Position numbers and translations under genes: made by a program. Source: Planctomycetales bacterium (GTDB taxonomy: Bacteria; Planctomycetota; Planctomycetia; Planctomycetales; Planctomycetaceae). Taken from it: a DNA stretch of 64,000 bases. Under the pieces are notes generated by a model. The model made no database searches and was not told the origin of the DNA. It was given only the letters and a program-made list of their open reading frames with translations. Every line of letters begins with the position of its first letter. Within the stretch, counting starts at the first letter, position 1. Location: the NCBI GenBank assembly GCA_028285345.1, contig JANQPT010000050.1, positions 1-64,000 of the forward strand, given 5' to 3'. Positions 27,762 to 39,000 of this stretch are shown here, in pieces.

Positions 27762-29060
27762 GTGACCCAAACTTCGCCCAACCGCCGACAGTTTCTAAAA
27801 ACGACCGCCGGAGTTGCCGCCGCCCTCACCCTCAATCCTTACATTCACACAGGCGAGGTTTATGCGGAAGATTCGCCCAACGAACGGCTCAATATCGCGG
27901 CGATCGGCGTGGGCGGCAGAGGGTCGGGAATCGGCCGACAGGCGGCGGGACTGGGGAACATGCTTGCATGCTGCGACGTCGACACGGAACATGCACAGCG
28001 GTTTGCCTCGTCGATCAAGCGTGAATGCAAGACGTACGTCGATTATCGCAAGCTGCTGGACCGCGAGGACATCGATGCCGTGACCATCGGCACGCCCGAC
28101 CATTGGCACACCAAAATCGCCATCGACGCGATGCGGGCCGGCAAAGACGTCTACTGTGAAAAGCCGCTCACGCTGACCATCGAAGAGGGCAAGCAAATCT
28201 GCCGCGTCGTCAAACAGACCGGCAAGGTATTTCAAGTCGGCACGCAGCAGCGGAGTGAATACGGCGCGAAGTTTCTCAAGGCGGTCGCCATCGCCCGTAG
28301 CGGGCGTTTGGGCAAGACGCTCAAGGCGGTCTCCTCCGTGGGACCGGCGGCCAGCGGCGGACCGTTTTCTTCAACGAAACCTCCAGCACACCTCAATTGG
28401 GAGATGTGGCAAGGCCAAGCGCCCTGGGCGGAGTACAAGAAAGAACGGGTCCACCACAATTTTCGTTGGTGGCAGGAATACTCCGGCGGGCAGGTGACCG
28501 ATTGGGGCGTGCATCATACCGACATCGCCATGTGGGCGCTGGGACTGGAACAGACCGGGCCGACGAAGATTTCCGGAGTCGGCAATTTCAACAAGCAAAA
28601 GGACTGCTACAACGTCGCGCAGAACTTTGACTGCACGGCCAAGTTCAACGGCGGACATCAGATCCAGCTCGTCAGCAATGCCAATGAACTGATCATCAGC
28701 GGCGAGAAGGGCAAGATCCGCGTTAACCGCGGCAATTTGACCGGCAAGCCGGTCGAAGAAATCGCCGCTGATAAAGCTGCAACCGATCAACTCAACGCCG
28801 ACGTTGAAAAGTTGTACCGCGGCATGCGGATGGCGGGCCACATGCAGAACTTCTTCGACTGTGTTAAGAGCCGGAAGCTGCCGATATCCGACGTGTTCAC
28901 CCACCACCGCTCGGTGAGCGTCTGCCATTTGGCCAACATCGCGATGCTCCTCGGCCGGCCGCTCACCTGGAACCCCGAAAACGAAGATTTTGTCGGCGAT
29001 GCCGAGGCGACCGCGATGCTCTCCCGCGAACAGCGCAAACCGTATGAGATTGACGCGTAG
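27762..29060 (+). CDS. Gfo/Idh/MocA family oxidoreductase with Tat signal
   Basis: A 432-aa NAD(P)-dependent oxidoreductase, exported. The GTG at 27762 is preferred: AGGAG lies seven bases upstream and the product then begins VTQTSPNRRQFLKTTAG, a twin-arginine signal. An ATG at 27699 would place 21 unlikely residues before it. The Rossmann motif is IAAIGVGGRGSG near residue 45, and the family signature GKDVYCEKPLTLT follows near residue 130, with the EKP lysine. Sugar substrates are usual for this group, which is greatly expanded in planctomycetes and often acts in the periplasm. Confidence 0.92.
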   Translation: MTQTSPNRRQFLKTTAGVAAALTLNPYIHTGEVYAEDSPNERLNIAAIGVGGRGSGIGRQAAGLGNMLACCDVDTEHAQRFASSIKRECKTYVDYRKLLDREDIDAVTIGTPDHWHTKIAIDAMRAGKDVYCEKPLTLTIEEGKQICRVVKQTGKVFQVGTQQRSEYGAKFLKAVAIARSGRLGKTLKAVSSVGPAASGGPFSSTKPPAHLNWEMWQGQAPWAEYKKERVHHNFRWWQEYSGGQVTDWGVHHTDIAMWALGLEQTGPTKISGVGNFNKQKDCYNVAQNFDCTAKFNGGHQIQLVSNANELIISGEKGKIRVNRGNLTGKPVEEIAADKAATDQLNADVEKLYRGMRMAGHMQNFFDCVKSRKLPISDVFTHHRSVSVCHLANIAMLLGRPLTWNPENEDFVGDAEATAMLSREQRKPYEIDA

Positions 29061-29068
29061 TGTTACGC

Positions 29069-29170
29069 CGGGTGCCATGGTCTCACGCCGACAGGCGGGT
29101 GACCATGCCGCGCCCGATTCCGCGATCCCATGCTCACTCGTCACTTCGTGCCGCGAGAGCATGGCACCCG
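29069..29170. repeat. Inverted 18-bp repeat pair after the oxidoreductase gene
   Basis: CGGGTGCCATGGTCTCAC at 29069-29086 and its near-reverse complement at 29153-29170 (arm CATGGCACCCG) are separated by about 66 bases that contain further partial palindromes. They lie between convergent genes. This is a REP-like pair, different in sequence from the other dispersed elements in the window. Confidence 0.55.
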
Positions 29171-29343
29171 ACTCAAACTGAACTCGCCAAGATTCATTCA
29201 AACCCGAAGTAAGTGCCGTTGGGCTCGCGCCCAGCGGCTGATGAAAAGTCCGGTTGATTGATTCGTCAGTGGTGAGGTTTACAGAAGCCGAACTCGTGTG
29301 AGTTCGGAAGCTCACCCCAATGGACAACTTTGGCGATTCATGA

Positions 29344-29373
29344 ACCGTCCCGACGTCATATCTGTGGGACGGT
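29344..29373 (-). terminator. Hairpin at the 3' end of the giant gene pair, weak terminator candidate
   Basis: ACCGTCCC and GGGACGGT form a perfect 8-bp stem with a 14-base loop that overlaps the stop codon of the 2224-aa protein gene. No T-run follows on the minus strand, so termination, if any, would be Rho-dependent or the hairpin may protect the transcript end. Confidence 0.3.
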
Positions 29374-32300
29374 AAAGTCGGTGCCCGATTGATACTCGGC
29401 CTGCTTGTGGCGCCTGGTGATCAGGCTCATCAGGACGAGCACACAAATCGCCGGACCAATCCACCACGGAGAGAGTAGGAAACTCCATCCAATTCCCACC
29501 GCGAGCCACACGACTCGCGGATGCGAACTCAGCCAATCCAGCGGGCTGAATTGCACGTAGCGACGATAGATCCTTGTGATCGCCAGCAGCAGTAGCAGGC
29601 CGCCGGTGGTGGCGAGGCCGCGCAGCCAGCGGCGATCAGTTAGCCAGAGTGAAACTTGCGGCGACTGGCGATTGCCCCCCGTTTCAATTCGGTAAAGGCC
29701 GGCCAACGAAAGCGGGACAGTCTGAGAATCGGTCGCGGCCATGTTCACGTCCCCGTCAGGGGCAACATCTTCACGCGGAACATCCCAACGCGCCTGAAAG
29801 TCGCTGAGTCGGTCCGACAGATCACCAAGACGGCCCAGAAAACGTTCGCGATCCTCCGTCGGCATCTCGTTGAGGGGGACGGACGACAAAGCTTCGAGAC
29901 GCTGCTCCAAAGCGCCGAACTGCCGTCCCAATTCGTGTTGTCGCGTATGGCCGGCCGTGATCTGTGCCCGGCGAAGATCAAATTCCGCTTCCAATCGCAA
30001 CAAGGCATGCTCAAGTGCCGCTGTTCTCTGCGCATCCGCGCTTTCGTTAAGCAAGTAGCGCGAGGAGGGTATCACTGCGACCGTTGCTTGCTTCACGGAA
30101 AAATTTCGCGGGCTCGGTAACGACGACTCCACATGCCGCATCAACCCGAATCCGGGGCCGGTCGGTGGCTTCGACCAATAAAGCGTCACAATTTGCCCTG
30201 CTTGGGCCGATTCCAATGTTACGGTGACGTCCCGCCCGTCTCGCTGAAAAAGTGCCTCCCGATCACCGTCGGTCAATATCGCCTGGATCTCTGTTCCCTG
30301 CGGCAATCTCAGCGTCAGCGCCTGCTCGTTTCCGGGCATGACCAAGAAACTTGTACGGCCCCACAGACTCGAACGGTCGCTGAGCCGGATCCGCGTGTCT
30401 GACAGCTCGATCGTGCGTTCATTCTGTGACCTGGCGTCGTACATTTCGAACCGCCATCGTCCCGGTTGACCACGATAGGAGGTCGCCGACGCGACCGAAA
30501 AGCCGTCCGGCAAGACCTCTAGCAGGTCGGCTGGAATATCGGCTTCCTCCAGCCCGGAAAACTCGTTGGTGGGGACAAGAGAGTCATCGTCCGAGACTGC
30601 CGTAAGATAGATGTCACCAAACTCGGCATTGACGGGAAACGGCGGATCAATTTCCAAACTCCCGGAGGCGGCCTGAATCGGAACGGCGAGCCGGGCGATA
30701 AACGTTTTTTGACGCGGATTTTCCGACAGGAACGTCAACTCTAAACCATCGTCGGTCTGCCGGCGTTGATACGACTCGGGAGAGAGAACCTCAAACGATT
30801 GCTCTTGCGACTTGGGAAGCCTCACGCTGAACGTTGAGGAATGCCCTTCCGTCACGCGAAAGCGAAGCACCGCTGACATCTTCTGAACGCCCGTCCGCAT
30901 GTCCAACGCGCCGATTAAGTCCATTTTGACCTGAGGCGAATTCTCACTGACGTGAATCCGCACTTCTTCCATCGCCGTCTCCGTCGGAATTCCATACCGC
31001 CCGACAAACAACCGGCCGGTCGAATTTTCGCCTTCAGCTTCGATTTCCGGGAGTGCAGTCAGTTCTCCGCTTCCAAGCAGAGCAACCGTCAGGTCGGCAT
31101 CCTGCCATAACTGAAACTCGGAGTCAGCCAGCGACGCATTAAAAAACCCCACGTGTGGCAATTGAAAATCACCGGGAAATCTCAGCGGCATCGTCCCTTT
31201 CAGCCGGATCACCTGGTTTCCAATCGCTCCCGCTTTGAGGAACAAATCGAGTTGATCCTGTGTTTTCGTATAGCGGCGAAGTCGCTCCGCACCTTGCTGC
31301 TGAACTGAGATTTCGTCGATTTTCAGCCGTGGATCGACTTGCAAACGATGTTGATGCGCGAAGGCATTTTGGATTTCCATACGGGCTTCCAATTCCCATT
31401 CCAACTGACGGCGGGAAATCCGCCCCCGAAAAATGGTTGAAACCGTCCGGAGGGGTGCCTCCTGCGCCAATCTCACTGGAAACGTTGTCGCGCCGTCGAT
31501 CTGAAACGCCGTTGCCCGCGGTGAAATCGTGTCGCTCCACCGCGCTGACAGCGACTCGGAGTCAACCTTACTGCGGACGTCCGCGCGCTCCGACTGGACT
31601 TGCAGCCGGAATTCGGCCGGACTTTGCAGGGCGAACACTTGATCGGCCGCATCGTTGTTGACGTCGGCTCCCTGCGGAACAAGATTGATCGCCGGTATTT
31701 CGAAACGGCCGTTCCTGCTGGAGACCGGCAACAGAAACTGGGCCGACAGATCGACCTGTCCCCGTTGCGGCGAACGGAATTCGACGGAGAGCCGCCGCCG
31801 GCCGTTCGTATCTGTGATCACGCGATGGCCGGCCACCGCGGCGCCTTCGACCGATTTCACCGCGACTCGGTCCGGAATATTCCAGACAATGTGATTCAGA
31901 GATCCGGACTCGACTTGATAATCGGCCTGTGCCCGATACTGAATCACTGCAGGCGTAACATCTGTCAGTGTCGTCGCCTTGACTCGCAGTTTTGGATTGG
32001 ACACAAGCGGTCGTTTCGACCAAGCCAGGCGAACCTGTTCAGCGTTTCCAACGTGCACGATTTGTGTCGAATCGTCGCCGGTACGGGTGAGTTCCCGCAC
32101 TGGCGCGTCATCCAATGACACCGCGGCAAATGTTCGATCGTCGGGCAGCGCGATTGTGAGCCGACTGGATGCCACCCGCGGAATCCGGAACGATACGGTG
32201 GACCGCTCCTGGATATCCTGGCCGTTCATCATGGCTTCAATTTCAACGTCGTAGCGTCGACCTGTCGAAGTCGACGTTTCATCCGCGACCGGCCCGGGCA

Positions 32301-35300
32301 AATTGATCGCGAATCCGGGAGTTGTCCCATCGATAAATATCGGGTGCGGCTGTCCGTTGACGAGACACGATTGCCGTGCCGAGAGAATCATGCCCGACAG
32401 CGGCAGCCGAACCTTAACGTCATTCTCCGCTGCAAAGACGGTCACTGCAAAACGCAACTTGCAGCGCAGCCCCTTTTGCCCGGTCAGGTCGAGATCGTAG
32501 TCCGCTGCGGAGATCAGATACGGCAGTTGCCGCTGCCGTTCGGCGGAGAGGGATCGGAGATAGTCGAGCCACGGTCGACTCACGTATCGTCGGTCCGATC
32601 TCCGCCCCAGCGGATCATCTGACTCGTAGGGGATCAAGATTTGCATCAGACCCTCCGGCCGACCGGGCGATACCGCACTGCGGGACTCGTCCGCTTCCGC
32701 TCCGCAGCAGCAGAGCAACGCCAACAGGCAGCCTGCCGACAGGGGGACATGCCGTCGTGTACTCCCCTCAGGGACAATGACGCGTGGCGGGTTGTTCCGC
32801 TTGGCGATCCACTGCGCCGAGAGCGGAACCAGGCACGCCAAGCACGATCCGATGAATAGGCCACCGGCGAGCTCCGCATAGGCAGCCGGAACGAGCATCG
32901 CCAACATCAAACAGCCGGCCAGCCAAAATGCCGCAAATCGGCGCGGCAAGGTGACGCGTGCAGCCCGCAATAGCGCGACCGCCAACACGCAAAACAGCAG
33001 GATCGCGTATGCCGCCAGTCGCGAACTTCTCTCGTTGCGGAGCGTCACCGCAAGCTCTGCAGGTGCGCTCGCGAATGTGAACTCCCAAGTTCGCCATCCG
33101 GACAGCACAGTTTCGGCAGTGTTCCCCGCGCCGGGGGCAATCAGATCGCGCGCAATCGCCGGTGCGGGATCGCCAAGCCCCTGCGGGTTGGTGTCCGTCG
33201 TATCATCGACGGCCGCCAGTGGGCCGAACAGTCGCGTTTGCCACCTGTCACCCGGCTGCGAATGACTCTGCCGGGCATTCGCTGAGAGGAGTTCCGGTCG
33301 GATTTGCGCCGGCAAAGCCAGCAACCAGTCGAAACGCAGCGTCGGAACATCGAACTGAGGAACGGGGATTGGGCTGACCGTTCCGCGAGAGGCAGCCGAT
33401 GACGGCGTTTGATAATCAATGGTTAGGCGCCGAGCGGATTTGTCGGCGGGAAGCAGGACTTCATACCGGTCCTCGATTTGGTAATGCGGAATTGTCACAT
33501 CGCCCAACTGGACCGACGTGACATTCGCCGGCGCCGGCAGGCTCCATGAAATCGCGGAGGTCTCGGCGAATCCATGCAATTGGAAGACCGCCCGATGGAA
33601 ATCCCAGTCGCCTTCGGCCAACGTCATTTGGGAATAGATCTGTGCCGAGAGCAGTTTCGGAGAGGTTGTTGATTGCGTCTCACTGAGCAAATTGAACGAA
33701 AGAGCAGCGGTCGGCGATTCGTACGACCAGCGATTGGCTTCGGCGGCAGCGGACGGATCGCCTTGCTCACCATTAGAAGTTAGCACCGGGATTTCCGTCA
33801 GTCCGTCGACGACAAACTGCGGAATTGCAGCCGCTTCGTCCCCTGCGGCGCAGGCGACGGTTCCCTGAAAAGTTTCCGCAAGCGGCACAAACAAAAGCGC
33901 GGCCCGGCCGGTCGACGAAAGCGCCCGCTGCCGCGTCCCGATCAGTGAAAAGTCGGCCGGCAGCGGAGGCGAAAACTGAAGCTCCCACAATTCTCCCGAT
34001 CGGGGCAGATCCATCGACGGATGCCGCGCCGTTGGAAGTCGTTGTGCACTCAGTTGCGTTCCCTCGGCGCCGGACAACTGCCACTCGATGTCAGCTCCCG
34101 GTTCCGTCAGAAACAGATGCAGTCGGGTCACGTTGGCCGCGTGTGTGTTGCCGCGTACAAGAAACTCTTCGTCGATTCCATCCTTCGCAAACGCCATCCG
34201 CACTTCAGCGGCAATGTTCAGAGACAGTCGGTTCGATTGCAGCCAAAACGCGCCCGCCGGTGTTGTCGCTGTGGAAAGGAAGCCCGGCTTCTCACCCCGC
34301 GCCGGCAAATCAACGTCCCAGAATGAAAACTGTTGCCACTGTTCCGGCAGCTGCGACGAATGGATCGCTTCAAACGTCGAACCAGGTTCCAAGACCAGCT
34401 GGCCGTCGCTCTGGGGAACTGCCGAAAAGTAGTTTTCGACATCAGTCGCATCCTGCGGGCTGAGAGCGGGGATTTGCACCGCCTCCAACGTTGAAGCCGG
34501 CGGTCTGGCCAAGATGACCTCCAGCAAAACGGGAGACGATTCCGTCAATGCTTCCTGGAGACTCACGACCAATTCGCGATCTCCGCCTTCGCGGTTTTCA
34601 ATTCGCCAGTCTTTGGGGATCTGATAGGGCATCGATCGTCTGCGCAGCCTCAGCCGGATGACCTCCCAGCCTCGGGGAATCCGGCTGCGCAGCGAAAACT
34701 TTCGGCCCGACCGGCACTGCCACAACAGGTGCGATTGCGCTTCCCACTGCTCGGGCGATGTCTTCAACATTCCTGCAACGAGGCATTGCGCCTCGGCACG
34801 CGGCCAGCCGACGACAGCGGATAACTCGCCTTTCGTGCCGTAATGTTGCACGGAAATCGCGTCCCCGCGCGCGGCCGAATCGATTTGCAGATAGTCGTCC
34901 GGCGCCGTGAACTTTTTCAATTGCAACGGTTCGGCAACATTGAGATTGATCCGCCCCCGCGCCTGCAGCGCTTCCGGAAACTCGATCTGCGGAAGGCGAA
35001 CCGGACGATCCAAATCAAGAGACGCCGTCGCCTCAATGTGCAACAGATGTTCGCTTCCGCGCAGCGGCGGATCGAATTTGATTTTGACGTGGTTGCGGTC
35101 GTCGACCGGCTGCTTCTCGATCAGCAGCGGCGTATCGCTGCCGGCGACCACCGAGTGGACGTCAACGGACGCGTCGGTCGCGAGCAGCAATTCCGATAAC
35201 GGCGCGTCGAGAACCTCCAAATTGACGTTGTGCTGAATCCTCAATTGCTCAGGCAGTGCGGCCAGATTCGTCACGCTATTGTTGATCACAACCAACGGTT

Positions 35301-36030
35301 TGTTAACGCTTCCCGGAGCGGTCTCGTGCAGTCTCACGCGGCACGCCGTCTGATTTCCGAGTTCGATCGTCCAATCCCGCCAGTCCGCCGAACGGCTCGA
35401 CGCTGCGGACATGACCGGTCCCGCGTCACAGGCAAGTGTGAACCGTTTTGGCAGTGAAAGTTTGAACTGCGAACTCGCCGCGCGCGGCAAGCGGAGATCA
35501 AAGACGACGCCTTGAGCCACTTCGGCGCCGCGCAGACTCCATGATCCGCCCAAACGGCCTTGTGTTCCGCTGATCGCGACCAGACATTGTCCGTGCGGAT
35601 CGGAGCCCCACACCGCGGGGCGGCCGGACCAAGTCAAATCGCTCACAGCCAGGTTGAGCGGATCCAATTTGAGAAATCCGGCATTCGCATTTTGATGGTC
35701 GATGTCAAACTCAAACCTCCCCTCTGCCAATTCGCTTCCCTTGAGAATGGCAGAATACTCTGCCCGCCGAACCAGATAGTCGGCGGAGGGGGCGGGCTTC
35801 TGATTGGCCGCTTTCAGCAGTTGTTGGAGTTCGGCGCGGGAGATCGACTGCCAATCGGCGCGGGGCCACTTCTCCGGATGATCGAGTGGGACCAAGTCCG
35901 TAACAGTTTCGATCGGCCGATGGACGGCCTCGGCCGATTCCGTTGCCGGAGGAGGCAGTAGCAGAAAAAACGCCGGCAGCAATTTCAACCAAAAATGACG
36001 ACCGGCACGGCAGTCGACCGATGCGGTCAT
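29356..36030 (-). CDS. Giant secreted/membrane protein of unknown function (2224 aa)
   Basis: No family recognised. The ATG at 36030 overlaps the stop of the upstream gene as ATGA, and the product then opens with a signal peptide (FWLKLLPAFFLLLPPP, residues 13-30). Residues about 40-1000 and 1130-2130 are two large beta-rich regions. Between them lie three membrane helices (about 1000-1073) and a further signal-like segment (PLSAGCLLALLCCCGAEA, about 1095-1112). Two or three membrane helices end the chain (2137-2200). A coiled-coil-like helical stretch (about 1990-2060) precedes them. Both beta regions start with a similar pattern (AEYSAILKG, ADYDLDLTG). A start at 36525 would overlap the upstream gene by 500 bases and has a random-looking translation. 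Confidence 0.8.
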   Translation of the reverse strand: MTASVDCRAGRHFWLKLLPAFFLLLPPPATESAEAVHRPIETVTDLVPLDHPEKWPRADWQSISRAELQQLLKAANQKPAPSADYLVRRAEYSAILKGSELAEGRFEFDIDHQNANAGFLKLDPLNLAVSDLTWSGRPAVWGSDPHGQCLVAISGTQGRLGGSWSLRGAEVAQGVVFDLRLPRAASSQFKLSLPKRFTLACDAGPVMSAASSRSADWRDWTIELGNQTACRVRLHETAPGSVNKPLVVINNSVTNLAALPEQLRIQHNVNLEVLDAPLSELLLATDASVDVHSVVAGSDTPLLIEKQPVDDRNHVKIKFDPPLRGSEHLLHIEATASLDLDRPVRLPQIEFPEALQARGRINLNVAEPLQLKKFTAPDDYLQIDSAARGDAISVQHYGTKGELSAVVGWPRAEAQCLVAGMLKTSPEQWEAQSHLLWQCRSGRKFSLRSRIPRGWEVIRLRLRRRSMPYQIPKDWRIENREGGDRELVVSLQEALTESSPVLLEVILARPPASTLEAVQIPALSPQDATDVENYFSAVPQSDGQLVLEPGSTFEAIHSSQLPEQWQQFSFWDVDLPARGEKPGFLSTATTPAGAFWLQSNRLSLNIAAEVRMAFAKDGIDEEFLVRGNTHAANVTRLHLFLTEPGADIEWQLSGAEGTQLSAQRLPTARHPSMDLPRSGELWELQFSPPLPADFSLIGTRQRALSSTGRAALLFVPLAETFQGTVACAAGDEAAAIPQFVVDGLTEIPVLTSNGEQGDPSAAAEANRWSYESPTAALSFNLLSETQSTTSPKLLSAQIYSQMTLAEGDWDFHRAVFQLHGFAETSAISWSLPAPANVTSVQLGDVTIPHYQIEDRYEVLLPADKSARRLTIDYQTPSSAASRGTVSPIPVPQFDVPTLRFDWLLALPAQIRPELLSANARQSHSQPGDRWQTRLFGPLAAVDDTTDTNPQGLGDPAPAIARDLIAPGAGNTAETVLSGWRTWEFTFASAPAELAVTLRNERSSRLAAYAILLFCVLAVALLRAARVTLPRRFAAFWLAGCLMLAMLVPAAYAELAGGLFIGSCLACLVPLSAQWIAKRNNPPRVIVPEGSTRRHVPLSAGCLLALLCCCGAEADESRSAVSPGRPEGLMQILIPYESDDPLGRRSDRRYVSRPWLDYLRSLSAERQRQLPYLISAADYDLDLTGQKGLRCKLRFAVTVFAAENDVKVRLPLSGMILSARQSCLVNGQPHPIFIDGTTPGFAINLPGPVADETSTSTGRRYDVEIEAMMNGQDIQERSTVSFRIPRVASSRLTIALPDDRTFAAVSLDDAPVRELTRTGDDSTQIVHVGNAEQVRLAWSKRPLVSNPKLRVKATTLTDVTPAVIQYRAQADYQVESGSLNHIVWNIPDRVAVKSVEGAAVAGHRVITDTNGRRRLSVEFRSPQRGQVDLSAQFLLPVSSRNGRFEIPAINLVPQGADVNNDAADQVFALQSPAEFRLQVQSERADVRSKVDSESLSARWSDTISPRATAFQIDGATTFPVRLAQEAPLRTVSTIFRGRISRRQLEWELEARMEIQNAFAHQHRLQVDPRLKIDEISVQQQGAERLRRYTKTQDQLDLFLKAGAIGNQVIRLKGTMPLRFPGDFQLPHVGFFNASLADSEFQLWQDADLTVALLGSGELTALPEIEAEGENSTGRLFVGRYGIPTETAMEEVRIHVSENSPQVKMDLIGALDMRTGVQKMSAVLRFRVTEGHSSTFSVRLPKSQEQSFEVLSPESYQRRQTDDGLELTFLSENPRQKTFIARLAVPIQAASGSLEIDPPFPVNAEFGDIYLTAVSDDDSLVPTNEFSGLEEADIPADLLEVLPDGFSVASATSYRGQPGRWRFEMYDARSQNERTIELSDTRIRLSDRSSLWGRTSFLVMPGNEQALTLRLPQGTEIQAILTDGDREALFQRDGRDVTVTLESAQAGQIVTLYWSKPPTGPGFGLMRHVESSLPSPRNFSVKQATVAVIPSSRYLLNESADAQRTAALEHALLRLEAEFDLRRAQITAGHTRQHELGRQFGALEQRLEALSSVPLNEMPTEDRERFLGRLGDLSDRLSDFQARWDVPREDVAPDGDVNMAATDSQTVPLSLAGLYRIETGGNRQSPQVSLWLTDRRWLRGLATTGGLLLLLAITRIYRRYVQFSPLDWLSSHPRVVWLAVGIGWSFLLSPWWIGPAICVLVLMSLITRRHKQAEYQSGTDFTVPQI

Positions 36031-39000
36031 GAACTCGCCCCCGTCGCCGTCGATGAGGGAACCGAGCCGCTTGCCGGTTGCTCGAGCTTTGCTCCCGATT
36101 GACGGGAACCTGCCAGCGCGACCATCTCGTGTTCGAACGACGATCCTCCCGAAGGAACGTAGCCGCTGGCCGACGGCACCGTTACGACAGCAGAGCGTCG
36201 ACGCCGAATGAAGCCCTGAATCAGGGCGCTCACCAATGCCAGCACCAAACCGACGACCGAGGCCTGCAACAGCAGCAGGACCGGCGCGGTGTACCAAATA
36301 CCTGCTGTCGCGACCAAGAAACCAAGTCCCAACAAGACCAGCGAACTTCGTGTCACGGGAAAATACTGAAACATCAGTCCCAGAATCAATGCGAAGCCTG
36401 AACCGACCGCCACAATCATCGGCCAACTCATTGACTTGAGTTGCATGTCGATGGGGGCCGCCAAACGGGAGAATTGATATCGGTGGTCCGCGGCGTCGGC
36501 CTCTGTCGACGTCGCGCCGACCCATTCCAGCAACTCGGCGTCACTCTGATGGGGTACTCGTTCCCAAAGCAGGCCGTCTAGACCGCTCCGTTGCCAACGG
36601 TGGTCGCTGGTGTACCCGGCGGGATCGAGGAACAGCAGCGAGTTCTCCGGAGGCGCCACACTCCAAACGACGCGTGCCGACCAATGATCCAACGGCAACT
36701 GCGGCGCGGCCAACTGAACGTTGTCCGCCAGCGAAGGCGTCCGGACGCCTCGCGAACCAAAACTGATTTCGAACACCCCCTGGCGCGTGTCCTTGATTTG
36801 CGTCAATGGGACGCGATAACGTCCCGGCGAGGCCGCGTCGCTCCCAATCGCCTCCGCCGGCACTTGTCGACCGTCCCACTTCAGGCCCGTCAACTCGATC
36901 GAGGCAGGCATGACGAATTCGATCCGGTCAGGGACGTCTCGTAACATGTAGAACGCGGTTCCATCGTAGTTTCTCGCCGCATCAATCGTCGTCCGTATGT
37001 ACGCCTTGGTGACGGTTGCCGTATGTTGCCGGCTTTGAGGCCGTGCGCGGGTGATCGTCACCGGGATCTCGTCGACTGATTGATCGGTACTCCAAAATGT
37101 CGTGCCCCCCACGTCGGTTTGTGACCGCCAGCGGTCGTCAGCAAATTCGACCTGGACGTTGTTGGAGCGTTGAACTTCAAATTGTGTGGTTTCATATTCG
37201 CTGTCGAGCGACTCGATCACCGGAATCGTCAATTCCTCCTCGGCGCCGGAGATAAACTCCGTGTCGAAATCGATCTCGTACGGCACGATCACCTGAAAGC
37301 GGTCCGTGCGCGGCTGATCGAGCTGGAGCGTTAAGCGTTGACGTCCCGGTTGCCCGGAGTTTTGCCAAATGGGAACAGCCGTTCCGGTTTCTGACGACGT
37401 GCGCACCACGATTCGGTCGCCCTGAATTCGCTCTTTGAGGCTGTCGGGAACTAACAGCGAAACTTGGTTTTGTTTGCTCCAGGCAACCGTGTAGGAAATC
37501 GTCTGCTCCACGGAGAGCTTCTCCGGCGACGGAAGCAAGTTGACCAAACTGCTTGTCTGCACGCTCGGCGAGTGGACGGAGATTTCCGCGGAGAATTGTT
37601 GCGGCGTCGAGTTGAGCTGATAGGCGGTGTGGCGCAGATCCTGCAGTCGGTCCGGAAAGCGGAGCAGCCTGGGCAAAGGGGTTTCCAGCAGGCGAGCCAC
37701 AGTTTCCGCGCCGGGCTTTAATTGGACTTCGATGTTGTCCTCTTTGAAAATAACAAAGTACGTGTCGGTGCGGCGCGACGCGGCGGCAAACGGCAACTCA
37801 AAGTCCAACCGGCTGCTGCCGGGAATGGCTCGATACGCTTTCAACCGGATCGAAAATGTCGGACCGATTTCCTGTGCCAGCCGAAACTTGATCTGGTCAT
37901 CCTCTTCGATGCGCTCCAAAACGAACGCATCGGGTTCGAACGGTTGCGACAATTCCCAGCCGCGATTCTTCCACTCTTTCCAGTCCACGATCACTTCGCT
38001 CAGCTCGCCGCGTAGCACGCGATATTGGAATAGGCATTCCAAATCAAGCTTGTCTTCCGAAACCGTGAGCAGCAACCGCGGCGAAACGCTGAAGCGCGGC
38101 TCAACCGTAAATGTGGAGGCCCACAATTCAAAAGGCTGTTTGTCAAATCGATACGCCTCGTCGGGTGCATCCGGAAACTGCTTCTTGGTGTCGGCGACGT
38201 TGATCCGGCGGACGTGTCGCTGCTGCACCGAGTCCACAGCCAACCGCTGATGATCGTTGCGTGTCCGCAGCCCGATGACGCCGCTCTCGCGTTTGGCGTC
38301 ATGCACGTGAAATCCAGAACACGAGACCTTTTCTCCCTCTGCCTCCCGGTTTAACTTCAAGTTCCACGTGAGGTCGATCGGGCCTTTGGTCGGCTCTGCT
38401 AACTGAAGATGCACCGTTTCCGGATGCTGTTCGTCGAACCGTTGCTCGGCGATGTCCACGCCGCTGACGCTCAAAAACTCCGCTTGGCGCGGGAGATCAA
38501 TGGAGAGTCGATCCACATATCCCGTTCCGTCGATGGCACGAATCTGTTGCCGCGCCTGCAGGAAGATGTCTGTCGCGTCGAATTCCACAGAGACCGTGTT
38601 GTCAACTTCTAGGATCGGCCGCGCTTTGGGACGCAGAGGTTCCCAACTCATGTCAAAAGCAGTGCCCAAGCCGGCGACGGTGATGGTTCCGCCGTTGTTC
38701 TTGGTGATCACCGGCGGCACACCGGCATCCTTGGGGTGGACCGTCGCGGAGACGTTCGATGAGAGCATCTTCAACGTCAGTTCGCTGACGGCGGTCGGCG
38801 GCAACGACAATTGCAGGTGTGGTTTGGTCGTCTTTGAGACCACTGGCACACTGAGCTTCAATGTCAGTTGGTGATCGCCTTTGCCTAGAATCCACCATAC
38901 CAGCCCGCTCTTTCCGGCCGGCGCGGCTGGATAGGCTCTGCCCGGCCCTTCATATTTCGGCGCACCCAGCAACGTGGCTTCGTTGAGACGCAGCGGAATC

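Noticed and set aside
36031-36525. N-terminal 165-codon extension of the 2224-aa protein frame
   Set aside because: It overlaps the upstream gene in another frame, reads as Arg/Gly-rich shadow sequence, and the ATG at 36030 directly starts a signal peptide and overlaps the upstream stop as ATGA.
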